From contig CDMY01000204.1 of the NCBI GenBank assembly GCA_001179505.1, positions 1 to 64,000 of the forward strand: a stretch of DNA of 64,000 nucleotides. Direction: 5' to 3'. A program made the translations under genes and the position numbers. Of this stretch, positions 33,601-44,952 are shown piece after piece. Source of the DNA: Vitrella brassicaformis (Eukaryota; Sar; Vitrellaceae). The stretch's first letter is position 1, and each line of letters opens with the position of its first letter. The notes beneath the pieces were generated by a model that had not been told where the DNA came from, ran no database searches, and saw nothing but the letters and a program-made list of their open reading frames with translations.

Positions 33601-35866
33601 ACCGAGCCACTTCCAGGATCGCTTGTTCCAATTTTCGCTTGTTTCAATTTGTAGGTTCATGTAAGCAGGACGCCAGGAGGACGCCAAGCGGGCAGAATAA
33701 TCAATACACCGGCCTTGGGCATGCGTGCAGGTATGGCAATAGTTTGGAGGACAGCCGCAGCTGTCGAGAGCGCGTGTTTCCTTACTTGGTAAGCAGATCC
33801 CTTACTTGGTACGATCGGAGGCTCCACGCCGGCATGTGTCTATCTCTCTGTCTGCCTTACCCTTCACGTCTCCTCGTTTCAGCTTTCACAAGCCGTCGAG
33901 TACTTTGACTTTGGAGACTGTAACTTTCGCATACAGAAAGCAAAGGAGGCGACGGCCAGGGTATTCAACATGCACATCTGTGTCTTGTTCCCACTCCACT
34001 TATGGACACTCTATGGCTCCATCAACGATAGGTCGTGATGTATCGGGAGCTGTCAATCTCCAACAGCTACACGCTCGAGGTGTCCGCGCATGTCCTACTG
34101 ATGCTGCTGCTGGATGGTGGATGTATGATGTGTGGCAGGCCTCGTTTTGCGGCAGTGATGTGGACCACCACTCGGGCTCTCACTTCAACACCACAAATTA
34201 TCAGCACATGGGACGGATGCTCTGTTCGACGATCCTTGAATGGGCGAAGCCCGACCAGGTCAGGGTTGCCAGTGCGCTAGTGGAACTGCAGGCCATGATG
34301 GCGGCCGAGAGTGAGGAGCACGTAGCAGAGGAGGAACAAGACGTGAGCGACCCAGAGGATGACGAACCGGCGACAGACCAGCCCACCAAAACCACACGTG
34401 ACAAGCCCACTGCCAAGGACAGAGAGGATTCAAATGGCGCCAAACTCATCCGCGCCCAGCAACAGCAGCAACAGAAGAGACGCACAAGGCGCCGGGCCCT
34501 TCGCGAGGCCGCCTTTATTGCCGAAATGACCGAGCTCAACAATACGGCTTTCTTCATGCCTTCGATCATCAGAGACGTCACAGCGAAGACACCGAGCGTC
34601 GTTAGAAGAGGACAAGCCACCAGAGGACAGAATGCAGGGGAGCTGAGGCGTACTGAGTCGTTGGGGTCGTCCAGCAATGGGATGGCACCTTGCAGCAGCG
34701 CCAACGCGAGGAAGGGCCGTGAGGGGGATGCAGCCCGCAGAGACATGTCCATGGATGGGAGGCTGCAGCATACTGCACTGCCCGCGACCGGAGGGTATGA
34801 ATGCTCGATCGATCCCGAACTGCATGAGGTCTCCCGTCGTCTTCTCATTTCCTATCCATGCTTTGCCAGTGGCAGGAGCAAGGTGCCGCGTAAAGCCCCG
34901 GAAACGCCCCCGAACAAGCCACTAGCAGCAAAGAGCAGTCAGAAGGGCGTCACCGGAACCAACGCCAACGGGCCGCCCACCCTGCTGCCGGCCAGACCGG
35001 TCCACAGACTGCTGCTGCCTCACGCCGGGACATTAAAGCGCACCTCGACACCCCCGTCCCCTGCATTGATGCGACCACCCAGTCAGCCACCGTTCTCCCC
35101 CTCACCGTCGCCCCCTCCCTCATATCAGCAGTGGGTGGGCGGCAGACTGCAGGGAGGCAGGAGAAGCGACTTGCCAGGCGGTGGCGCTGGCACAGCCAGC
35201 CAGAGGGGCGGCAATGGGGGAAGGGGAAGGGCCTCTCGTCCTCTACCCTTGATGTCACTGAATGTGTCCGTCGAGGGCAAGACTGCCGCCAATCTGCTTG
35301 AGAGAGGTCAAGAGGTCAAGGCCAAAGGTGAGACAGCTGCGAATACATAAAATGTATGAATCTTACAGCACGACCACAAACCAATCGCAGGCGAGGTCAT
35401 GCCAAAGAGTGTATCACCGCGTCCCCTTCCTGTTGACAAGAAAGTCGACAAGAAGGGGAAGGAGGACGGCAAGGCGGTGGGCAACAGTAAAGATGCTGCC
35501 TGGGAAACAGTGGCGAAGGCGGGGAGTCACAAAAAGAACAAAGCACAAAAGGTGACAACACGAAGACTTGCGGCACATGGAGTCAAGTTTGTGAGTCACT
35601 TTTTGTGCTATTCTGTCTACTAGCGGAAGAAGCGTCAGTCAAAAAGCCGCGCCCCGCCACTCACCGCGACGCAGCCTACCGCGACGGGGCAGAGCGAAGA
35701 CGGATCTTATGCACCGCAGGATATGGCAGTGACAAGACCCGTGCCCCGTCCAACGCCATTCGCAGCACCATTACTGCCATTTCCGCCCTTCCTGTTGCTC
35801 CTTCGCCAGCCGTCGGGGGCGGGGCGCCTGCTTGACCCTGACCCTGGCTCGCGGAGCTATCTATAG
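30614..35866 (+). CDS. Cytosolic carboxypeptidase (M14D, AGBL/CCP family)
   Basis: CCPs remove glutamates from tubulin tails and other proteins and act on cilia and microtubules. The start ATG at 30614 opens a basic N-terminus. The N-domain reads ELFINRVVFDSFDSN, FESGNLRRAVQV and GEWEYDLYLNPDW, then NIVNMVKPSSVYSEGQRPLC and FAHCYPYTLTDLQR. The catalytic domain shows RVHPGESNASWMMHGVLDFL (zinc His and Glu), LIPMLNPDGVVVGNYRCSLS and GQDLNRCW, LHPTIFCTKQM, FCDLHGHSRKCD (third zinc ligand), FPYLLSQAVEYFDFG and SISNSYTLEASFCGSD (catalytic Glu). All key residues are present. A long Pro/Ser/Lys-rich tail follows (about 34280-35866). More than 20 exons, some very small. Exon borders near 33430-33730 are unclear. 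Confidence 0.9.
32818..32881. repeat. Perfect 23-bp inverted repeat in a carboxypeptidase intron
   Basis: CACTCATTCATCATGCGCCC plus CTA at 32818-32840 is exactly reverse-complemented at 32859-32881. The 18-base loop again begins CACTCATTCATCATG. A stable intronic hairpin is predicted. Confidence 0.85.
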
Positions 35867-37298
35867 TGGAGAGTTGTGTGGTTTATGCCCTGACCGCCCT
35901 GATCGTGTGCAGAACCAACAAGCCTGACGCGTCAGGCAAAAGTATGAGCGTGTGTGGATTCTTGATAGTCCTTGCATTGGTCCGCGGGCGATCATGACAG
36001 TGTACAACAGTTGGCGGCCGTTCTTGTCGTATTGGTCTCGGTATTGTGCGCAAGTACCGAGCGATCCCTTGAACGCAAGGTCATTCATGTTTTTGAGACT
36101 CGGCCCACATGCTCTGCATGAAGACTGCGTCTGAAACACGCACGCCCACTCAGAGACATAGTGACCGATGATGAGCGGTTTGGCAGGGCATACTTCTTCT
36201 TCTCGTTTGAGGTTGCCTTGTGCTTCTTGGGCTTACTCGCCACCTTCTCCTTTTTGTCCAGCTCCACTTTCGCTGACCTCACTGGAATCGGCACCTGAAG
36301 TGAGGCACGGTCGAAGAATGAAGACAAACAGGCGCAGCGAATGTACAAACGTGGTGGTGTGCGTGTGTGCTTGGCGATGTGTGCCTCTCACCATCCACGA
36401 TTTCCTTGTGTGTTGGTCGTACTGTCGGAAGCAGACTCGTCACAGCGAGTGCATGTGTCTCTCTCAACAAAAGGGAGACACAGAGACCGCTCTTCTCAAA
36501 CAAGCAATCAGTGCGACAGATTCCTCAGAGTGCAACACACGGCACAAGACCGAGACCGGCATATGACATGTAGGTCTTGTCTTGTTGCTAGGCTGTATAC
36601 CACAAGCATGAGACTTTTGTCCGTGTGAGGAGACGCGACTTAGCCACGACATAGAGATGGAATCAATGTACTCATCAAAAAATGGTGCTTGCACTAACTG
36701 CTTCTTTGCCTCTAGGAGTGACACAAATGTAGACCTCCTTCTTGTGATGGCAAGCAGGCCATCTGGGGGGCCCTAAGACTCTGTTGGCCTTTGTTGGGTG
36801 GCGAGAGAGGTGGCTGATGTGCTGGATATTTGTGCAATCCACCGGGGAATTGAATTTCATCCATTCACTCATTTCATCAAGGGTCTTACGCACATGCAGG
36901 CAGTCCTACGCGAGGATACAAACACACGCATCACGCACGCACACACACGTATGAACCCCCGCGTCAAGGTCCTCCCTCTACCTATCTCTCTGTTCCTCCG
37001 CCTCACGAGCACACAGGCACATGCACATGCACACACAGCCAGCTTGTCACTGCACAGATGGCGCGAGGCGGGGTGGGCTATCGCACTGCCACTGTCTTGT
37101 GTGGTGTTTGTGTTGTATGTGTGCGTGTGTGTGCGTATGTATCTGTGTGTATCTGTGTGTGTGCAGCATGTGTGCATGTCACAGTCAGTGACGGGTCTTC
37201 GAATTCTTTCTGTCGGCGTTGCCGTGTGTGTGGTGTGGTGTGGTGTGGTTGGTGGGTCCGTCGGTGGATCCATCTACGTTCTATCTGCTCTGCTCTGC
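35867..37298. other. Intergenic stretch with one possible minus-strand exon
   Basis: On the minus strand 36300-36085 encodes VPIPVRSAKVELDKKEKVAS then KPKKHKATSNEKKKYALPNR before a stop. It follows a CAG-type acceptor, is Lys-rich and looks exon-like but lacks partners. Another minus frame near 36893-36780 (MSEWMKFNSPVDCTNIQHIS) is equally unsupported. The plus frame 36798-37634 is mostly GTGT/CACA repeat. Confidence 0.3.
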
Positions 37299-37825
37299 TC
37301 AGTCGCCGGATGCCTCGATCTCACGCTCGTAGCGCTGCTGGTCCTCCTCAGCCTGAACACACCACAACACACCACACAACACACATTCATCCATGTCTGT
37401 GGTTGCATGTGCTTGCGAGAAGCATCCGTGCCATGTCGATGTAGGGCTTCTTGTCCTCATCCTCCATCTCACGCCACTCCTTGCCTGCACACACCACCCA
37501 CCACACACACACCATGTCCGCATGACGCCTCCCCACATGCATCCGGCCGATCCATCGCATTACCCATTTTCTTGTGGATGCGGTGGCCCTTGATCCCCTG
37601 CTCCTTCAACTCCTCACGACGACCCGCAGCATAGTGCATGTCTGCACACCACACCCATGCGCCCACACATGGGAATGCACCGGCCACACATGTCGTATGG
37701 AGCAGGTGCATTCCCACCGGTGTGGTGTGCTTACATGAGTTTTTGGGCTCCTTGGGGTCCTTCTTGACACCCCCGCCGCCATTGGACTTGCTCCCGCTCG
37801 CAGACGTGCCCGCCTTCTTGACCAT
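37299..37825 (-). CDS. Single HMG-box protein
   Basis: A small DNA-binding chromatin protein is predicted. Exon 1 (start ATG 37823-37825) gives MVKKAGTSASGSKSNGGGGV then KKDPKEPKNS. Exon 2 gives YMHYAAGRREELKEQGIKGH and RIHKKMG. Exon 3 gives KEWREMEDEDKKPYIDMAR. The last exon gives AEEDQQRYEREIEASGD and a TGA (37299-37301). This aligns end to end with the HMG box (DPxxPKxxxSxYMxFAxxxR...GKxWKxMxxxEKxPYxxMAxxDxxRYExE). The splice of exon 1 into exon 2 supplies the Tyr codon in phase. The protein is about 95-100 residues, one box with a short basic head, like NHP6-type proteins. Intron 1 carries an 11-bp inverted repeat (37671-37681 with 37705-37715). Confidence 0.8.
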
Positions 37826-38069
37826 GGTCACGACACGATTCAACACGACCCAACACGACCCAACACGACAGTCGGTCCTCACGGACGACGCGCGCCGACA
37901 GGTAGCTGGAATGGACAAATGGGAACGGGATGCTGCCGGGGAAAACACAGATTTTGGTAAACACAGATTCTTGTAATCCATGCAGGTTGAGGTCGCCCAT
38001 GCAGTTTATATACGCACTGTACGTAATACGCCCCTCCCGAGGCGTGCCCATGCCAGGGACGTGGACAAA

Positions 38070-38108
38070 CATTCTCGTCATACGCCGGACCTGCGTATGA
38101 CGAGAATG
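38070..38108. repeat. 16-bp perfect inverted repeat
   Basis: CATTCTCGTCATACGC (38070-38085) and its exact reverse complement (38093-38108) flank a 7-base loop. It lies between the HMG-box and kinesin genes. It could be a hairpin terminator, a transposon relic or a recombination scar. The surrounding 37826-39301 is otherwise repeat-rich (GTGA, GGTG, CATT, GGAT runs) without a supported gene. Confidence 0.8.
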
Positions 38109-39301
38109 TAATCACCCAATATACAGATACAATCGTCACTTCGGGTTGTGTAGATGAGTTCGATAGGACTGTTAGCTATAGGTGAGACACACCATTGCTT
38201 GTTGCTTGTTTTGTGTGAGTGAGTGAGTGAGTGAGTGAGTGATCGATCATGAGTGATGTCGATGGGTGGGTGGGTGGGTGGGTGGGTGGCTGGGTGATTG
38301 AATGGATGGATGGCTGCAAGTGGTGAATCAGTGATATACAACGTTAACGGGAGACAGGCGCCGGCGACCATCGGCTCATTTTCGCTAGCTTTGTGCTGCT
38401 ATGCGGTAATGAAAATGAGGCGACCAGGTACGAAGACATAGAGGCATTCTACACGCTCACTCACGGTCAGCAATTTCAACGCCGTCTACAAATGGCTGAT
38501 TCATACCTATGTTCAGCTTGATCAATCAATCAATCACTCATTCATCCATCCATTCACCATTGCAAAGAGGTCTCAGAAGTGAATGACTCATTCAATCATT
38601 CGTTGACTCATTCATTCAGTTATTCATTCATTTTTTTTTTGCGGGGGGAAACTGTCATTAACCGTAACACTCGTCGTTTAACATTGAAAAAAGTTATTCA
38701 TTCATTCATTCACTTTCGGGCCATTCTCGAGTCTGTTTCTCGCGAGAAGAAGTCTGTCTCTCGTGAGAACGTGTTGTAGGAACATTGACCAAAGCCAAGG
38801 GCTACGATCACATTTTTCAGTCCAACAAAAGGAGTGCCACACAGCCAAGACAGGTCGTGTGTCTCGAGTCCCTTCGCCCGGAGGAACCAACAATACCAGA
38901 CAAAGAACACACACACACACACACACACGCACTCAAATGCGGGCGGGTTAGAAGAAGCGAGAGGCACCGTCGGGGTTTATGCATCCTTGTGTGTATGTGT
39001 TTTTAGCGAGGGGGGTGGATGGATGGGCATGGGGGTTGACAGGATGGACACTTGCTGGTAGTGTGTCAAGACAGCTGTGGGGCATCGACAGCCTCAACCA
39101 TCCATCCGTCCCCGTGGGGTGGATGGATTGGATGGGCATGGGGTTGGTGGATGGATGGGCATCTAGCTGTGTTGTCCCTTTGCACCAGCACCAGGCGACG
39201 AGATGGGCATTATCGCATGGTCCACTCATTATTCCGTCTTGCGGGGAACGCCAAGGGGCATGTTGCTCGACACGACTCCCGAAACACTGGGGAAATCTGA
39301 A

Positions 39302-42300
39302 TCAAGGAGGGACGGGACATACCCACACCGACCTCAGACTTGCTTTGTGAGCTTGTCCATGAGCTATGCGCCTACCAGTGACTGAACTCGCTTCTTTGGG
39401 TGCAGGGCCCAGGCCAAAAGACTTCATGGAGAAGTCGGGAGTCTCTTTGGCGGGAGCGTCATGGCCGCCGTCGCTGCTGCTCTGCGGCTCTACCATCGAC
39501 TTCAACTCATCATCACTGGTTTGTGAAGCACGTGGGGGCAGCGGCTCGAGACGGACGTTTCTCGATATTTGGTGCTTTCTTCTCCCCTCACCCCGCGGCC
39601 GACCGCCCTGATATAAACACAAGCACATGCATACGGGCAAGACGACACGGCGACCTTTCTTGTGTTTCTTTCTTTGATGGCGTTTATATGCACACATGCA
39701 GTGTGCACACCTGGGAAAGGGGTCTGTCGCTTGTTGATTCATCCGATGCTCGGCCGTAGCTCGTGTGGGTGCTAGTCAGTTTAGGAGGCCACACGGAAAG
39801 TGACACGGGCTCAATGATGCCCCCATCCTCAGGCACCCGAGGACTTGGCGAGACCGAACGAGAGTCTGCATTCATTCGAACGGTATCTGGTGGCGCGTAG
39901 GATCCGTGCATTTGTCAACTCACCTGTTCTGCTCCGTCTGCCAGGTATTTGTTGGTCAGCCGGATGGGCTGTCCGCATCAGGTAGGCTCCGGTTGGAGGG
40001 GGCGGGGTTGGAGCCGAAGCAGGCGGGACTATCACGACAGGTCCCTCACTGGCTGAACTTTCATCACTTTCTTCCGCCTTTCTTTGTCTGTAGGCATGGT
40101 GAACTAGATCCGGAAGCTGAATTCTCCTTTGCCTGAGCCATCGATCCATACAGTGATGATTCCTTCTCATTGCCGCAATCCTTACGTCAGAGAGAATTGC
40201 GGCAAGGCCCACTTGTCCCTGTCTTCGTCAAATCTGGCCTGTGCCACGATCTTTTTGAGGTCTCCGGCCGACAGAATGTGCTGCACTATCTGGATGTGCA
40301 GCTTCAGCTGACGGGACTGCTCCCTGAGCGTCGACCCACCAGAGACATGAGCACATTAGACGGCTCTCGATCGACATCAACATGTCCAGCCTGATGGTTT
40401 CCAACCTGATCGTCTCTTGATACGCCTCTCGCTCATCCTCAAATTCACGTTGAAGATCCGTGACCTCGGACTTCATCTGCTTGTATCTTGTTCGAAGCTT
40501 GCGGATAACTTGCGTCTTCTCCGCCAGCTCATCTTGCAAGGTTTTATGCTGACGGTCTGCCATCAAAGCCGCCTCCTCGGCCGCCTCCTTTTCTTCCTTC
40601 ATACGCTTGGTCATCTGCATGCAGCATGGTGACATACGCATGCATCCAATAGGCAGTCACAAGGCGCACCTGTTTTTGTCTCTTCATCTTGCTTTTCATG
40701 TCCAGCAACGCTTTTTCATCACTCTGGCCGGTGACGACCTGGTGCTCCAGAGAGCCTATCAACGCTTCCAGCTTCTCTCTCTGTTCTCGCTCAGACTGCG
40801 CCATCTCCTGCAGCTTCTTTTTCTCCTCTTCCAACTTCGCCCTCTCCTCCTGCAGCACGGCATCCGTTGGCACAGCAGCAGGCCTTGACTCAAGGGGAGA
40901 AGAGATCCCATCGAGAAGGATCTCATAAGTTCCGTCCTGCTTTCGCAAAATAATCAAAGAGAAAGACCAGTTCTCCTTTTGCTCCAGGTGACACGTCTTC
41001 TTCCGCGTACATCCGTATCATCCGCATTGTCGCTGGCAGCGGTCCTGGCCGGCTCCTGGCCCGGTCTTCTGACCTGGAAGGGCGCGTCCACCACTTCCAT
41101 CACTTCCATTAAGCGATCTCCTTTTTGGGCGTTCCGATCGCTCATCTGCATGCGAGGCGAACCAAGTGGGGAACCGGGAGGCGCACGCACAGCGCACCTT
41201 GAATGAGACCTGCGCTCCTGTGTCCTGCTGTACGAATGCCCCTCCAGCGTGCACGCTCAGCAACTCCTGCATGCATCATTATGTATCCATCTGCCGTTCG
41301 TCTGTGTTGTATGTGCTTGTACGCACCTTCAAACGCTTGACTTCCTCCTAACAGAAGGCGCATAAAAATGCAACAAAAGAGAGAAAAAGAGATGATCGAT
41401 CAGTCTGGCCCATACCCTGCTCCTCGCTTTCCCCAAAACTGTACCTGGAGCTCGCGAAGCAGAGCGTCCTTGGGGTCTTCATTGATGACGGGTTTGTTCT
41501 TGATGCTCTTGGCACGATTGGCATACCTGAGCGTCGGCACAGCCCCACTCCCTTCCGGCTGCCTCGGCCAGGGTGTATCCACCTGAGTGTTGTGAGTGTC
41601 TCGTCATCTATTGAGTGCGGGGAAGGAGGGGAGAAATAGGAGACACAGAACGGGGACAATGACCTATGCGTAAAGCCATTATCGAAGCAGAGACATACAG
41701 TTCGTGTGAGCCGGTGAAATTGCAGCCACAATCACAGTGCGAGTGTTGCCTGCATGGATACACTCCCACATGGAGGAGACATGGGTGAAAGAAGTCGAAC
41801 GCCAGCCACTAACCTCCCAAGCTGTCTTGGAGTAAACGCGTAAGCTTCGAGTCCCGATAAGGAATGTGACTCGACTTGCCTGAGGTAGACGCATGGATGC
41901 CAGCTTGATTGGAATTCACCGCAGTTTATCTTTTCAGACCGTCGACCAATGCCGAGCTAAACGTACGCACACAGAAAGATCTCATTACTACAGGCATCGA
42001 GACAAGGCCTTTCTGTGCCTGTACATGCAGTTGCCTAGGGCTGAGAGCGAGAGATTTATCTTTGTCGCCTCCCTCAATCTGAAAAAGAGTATCAGGTTGA
42101 AGGATGCAGAAGACTGAGAGGAAGACAGTACCTGTCTCCACTAGCCCCCGTCTTCGACTGCCTTTCAGAGCCAGCCAGATCAACTGAAAGAAACAGGGAC
42201 GCGCTTGTCGTGTGCAAGTGGCAAGGGTGGTGAAACCGGCCACCGAGATTCAGCTTCCCAGCGGTTAGGTGTTCATCTCCCGTGCTGTCCCTTGTTGCGC

Positions 42301-43889
42301 GTTCGATATAGATAGCAAAGATCGCATGTGAGCGAGACGAGTCCCTGTTCATGAGCGTGGAGCCTACAGCAGACAGACAGATAGCAAAGAAAGAAGCAGA
42401 CTCGGAGAGCTGCACGCGACGCCGCGCAGACTGTCCTCAATAAGTTACCTGTTGTTCGATTCCTGTTTCCTTGAAACAACAATACAGCAAAGGAAAAACA
42501 TGTTTCTGCGCCTTTCTGTTTGGACATGTGAATACCACGTCTCATGCACTCTTCGATCTCGTATTTGCTTTTCATTACAGGCTTGCACAGGTCCTTCACA
42601 AAGATGCCTGGCAGATATGTCAAGCCAGGCGCAATCTTTTAGTGTTCGGGGCTCTCGTCCAGAGCCTTCACAGCTTCGCTGACCCTGATCTGTGGATTCT
42701 TTCAGCTCCAGTTTTCTCGTTGGGTCCGCGGCCAGCAAATCCCTGAACGATTCCTTGATTATTAATTTATCATGTACCTAAACGCCCACTCTGCAGCTCA
42801 CCTGATCTCCTCGTTATAGATCTAATGTTGTTGTTGTAGCAAAAGGATACTACACAATAGAGGTATGTTACTAGTTTGGTAGGCACACATACCTCCAGAT
42901 ATGAGCATACGATGAGGAAGCTGCAAAAGTTGCGAAACAACATATTCGTACGTGCGCACAATTCTTTGAGCTCACGTCGTGTCTTGATCAGCCGATTGAA
43001 TGGATAAGAAAATATGTTCGAAAGAATTCGGTATGATACCACGCTGGCGGATTTCGCAAAGATTCGCATAGTGAGACACCAACTGCAGCGATCGACAATT
43101 ACCAGGTCTGGGTCGTCGGGAATCCCTTCCATCGTATGTGTTTTCCTAAGGATGCGACATGGCCCATCCCTTACTTATGTTCGTGTTTAATCTTACTCAC
43201 CCACAACCTGATCACCAGATTAATGTGAAAGACAGTTTGAGAAGGCTCTCGTGTGTATTCTGCCTTTCTCACCCGTCTGCCCGTAGGCGAAGATCGTCCC
43301 GTTGTACCCCTCCTGAACTTTAAATCGGAACAATGTTCATTTTAGTGTGGAGTCGCATAATTCACCTCACCAGTGTCGACTCCACGATCGACAGCGCCAC
43401 CTGAGTTTCGACAAAGCCCCGCGGAGAGAGGACGAACATTCGTGTAGTGTTGAAGTGTTGAAGGATTACCTCATCGTATATTGCTACAGTGACAACGGAA
43501 TTATCGAGAGACGCAAGACCGTTTGACTGGGCAACGCGAACCAGTCGAGTGTGGGAACCTACCTCGCTGTTTGGCATCCGTATCATACACTTGATCAAAT
43601 GTGAAAGCCTGAGGCCACACTCACGACGCATGGTCAACGACAAACACATCCAGCACGCAGACCTTTGGGGGCTCGTTTGCTGCGTCTCTGGTCAGAGTGA
43701 TTTGACCGATGGAAGTATCGATATTGACTATCCTGCAAGCGCAGGACAGAGGGAAAGACGGGCCTCAATGTGTCGTCCACACATCGGCGTTTGTGACCTC
43801 TTTACCCTTTACCGTTTGGCGCCTTCGCTCTGCTCCCTAGCGTTCAAAGGTCGGCATCTGACGACGACTTTGACATTTTCGCTCGCCAT
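39302..43889 (-). CDS. Kinesin-2 (KIF3-like) heavy chain
   Basis: A plus-end microtubule motor, in ciliates and algae the intraflagellar transport motor. Start ATG 43887-43889: [20 protein letters not shown]. The motor follows over many exons: [23 protein letters not shown], the P-loop completed by a 7-nt microexon (GQTGCGKTHTM), [54 protein letters not shown] (switch I), [18 protein letters not shown] (switch II), [51 protein letters not shown] and [21 protein letters not shown] coiled coil follows ([40 protein letters not shown]). The tail [20 protein letters not shown] with [10 protein letters not shown] matches the KIF3 globular-tail start. The Pro/Ser-rich C-terminus ends at 39302; its last exon borders are approximate. 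Confidence 0.9.
43201..43207 (-). other. 7-nt microexon in the kinesin P-loop
   Basis: Read on the minus strand, GATCAG|GTTGTGG|GTGAGT gives a 7-base exon. The previous exon ends ACG-G at 43273 and the next begins GAAAACACATACG at 43145. Only with these seven bases does the frame give T-G-C-G-K-T-H-T-M, the complete ATP-binding loop. Flanking introns are 65 and 55 nt, both GT-AG. Confidence 0.85.
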
Positions 43890-44952
43890 GCCCGTCGCAG
43901 AGTGGGTGAGTGCAGGTAGAAATGGAGTTAAATTCCGTCCCGTTGAGCGCGGGGGAGGCGCAGGTCTCTCCTGATCAACTTGAAATCTCGCAGATCTGCG
44001 CCGTTGGGGAGGCCCCCATGTGCCCCCAACGATGACGATGATCCCTCCCAACGGAGAGACGATGATCCCTTCACATGACCTTTCGTCCGTGAAGCACCGA
44101 CACCGCCGAGACGGCGTGGAGAGCGTGTATTCCGTGAGTGTGTACGGAGGATCCGATCATGGTCTTCGTTTGCAGTGTCTGGCGGTTTCCTCTCACGTAG
44201 TAGTGTCGCATTCTACGCTTTCCCGTTCGAGAACGAATGGCGGTGAATGGACATTCATTCTTCTCCACGCCGTACCCACACACGTTTCTGCCTGCCCATG
44301 TCACTTGGGTGTCTGGGTTCCGTGAGATGGTGTCGAATCCGCCAACTGCGGAGGGCACCGAGGGTGCCTGAAGCGCCGACGGCAGGTCAGTCAATCTGAG
44401 TGATTCATGGGTGGTGAAGCGAGGAATGCAGCCGTCAGGCTGCAGACCGATGCGGAGACTGACACTCAAATCATCATCATTGAGACGCGTACGTACATTC
44501 ATACAAGTGGCATGTAAGCAAGCAGATAAGCAGCCCTCTCCTCGTCATTCATCCAAACGCCCGACTCCCTCACGCATATAGCGTGCAGACAAACTTTCGT
44601 GCACACGAAAGTTTACCGTTCCGAGTGTGCCCCCAGAACGGCGACGCCACAAAACTGCGAATCCTCCACCCTCCCTCATCCGTTGAGTGAGCCAGTGACA
44701 TTCGCAAGCGACGGTACACATACACACACATACACAGACGGACGCAGAGACACAGAGAGTCGCATCCGGAGAGAGAGACACTGGCACACGCAAGAATATT
44801 CTCTAAAATTCCCAAAAGCGCCCGATAAGGATACCATTGCTCACGCACACATTGACTGATCTCACGACATCCAGTAAGGACACCACACACACACACACAC
44901 TCACACACACGTATTTGTGCGTTGGTAAATAAAGGCAACACAGTCGAGTCAG
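43890..44952. other. Intergenic stretch, no supported gene
   Basis: Both strands were read. Frames here are CACA/GAGA-derived. A hairpin with 11-bp arms (AAACTTTCGTG, loop CA) lies at about 44590-44613. It sits upstream of the kinesin start and downstream of the sulfotransferase stop. Confidence 0.5.

Noticed and set aside
36798-37634. Long plus-strand open frame of about 278 codons
   Set aside because: Its composition comes from GTGT/CACA repeats, and it is antisense to the well-supported HMG-box exons.
42450-42480. tRNA B-box-like GTTCGATTCC
   Set aside because: No cloverleaf can be drawn around it, and it lies in a kinesin exon/intron border.
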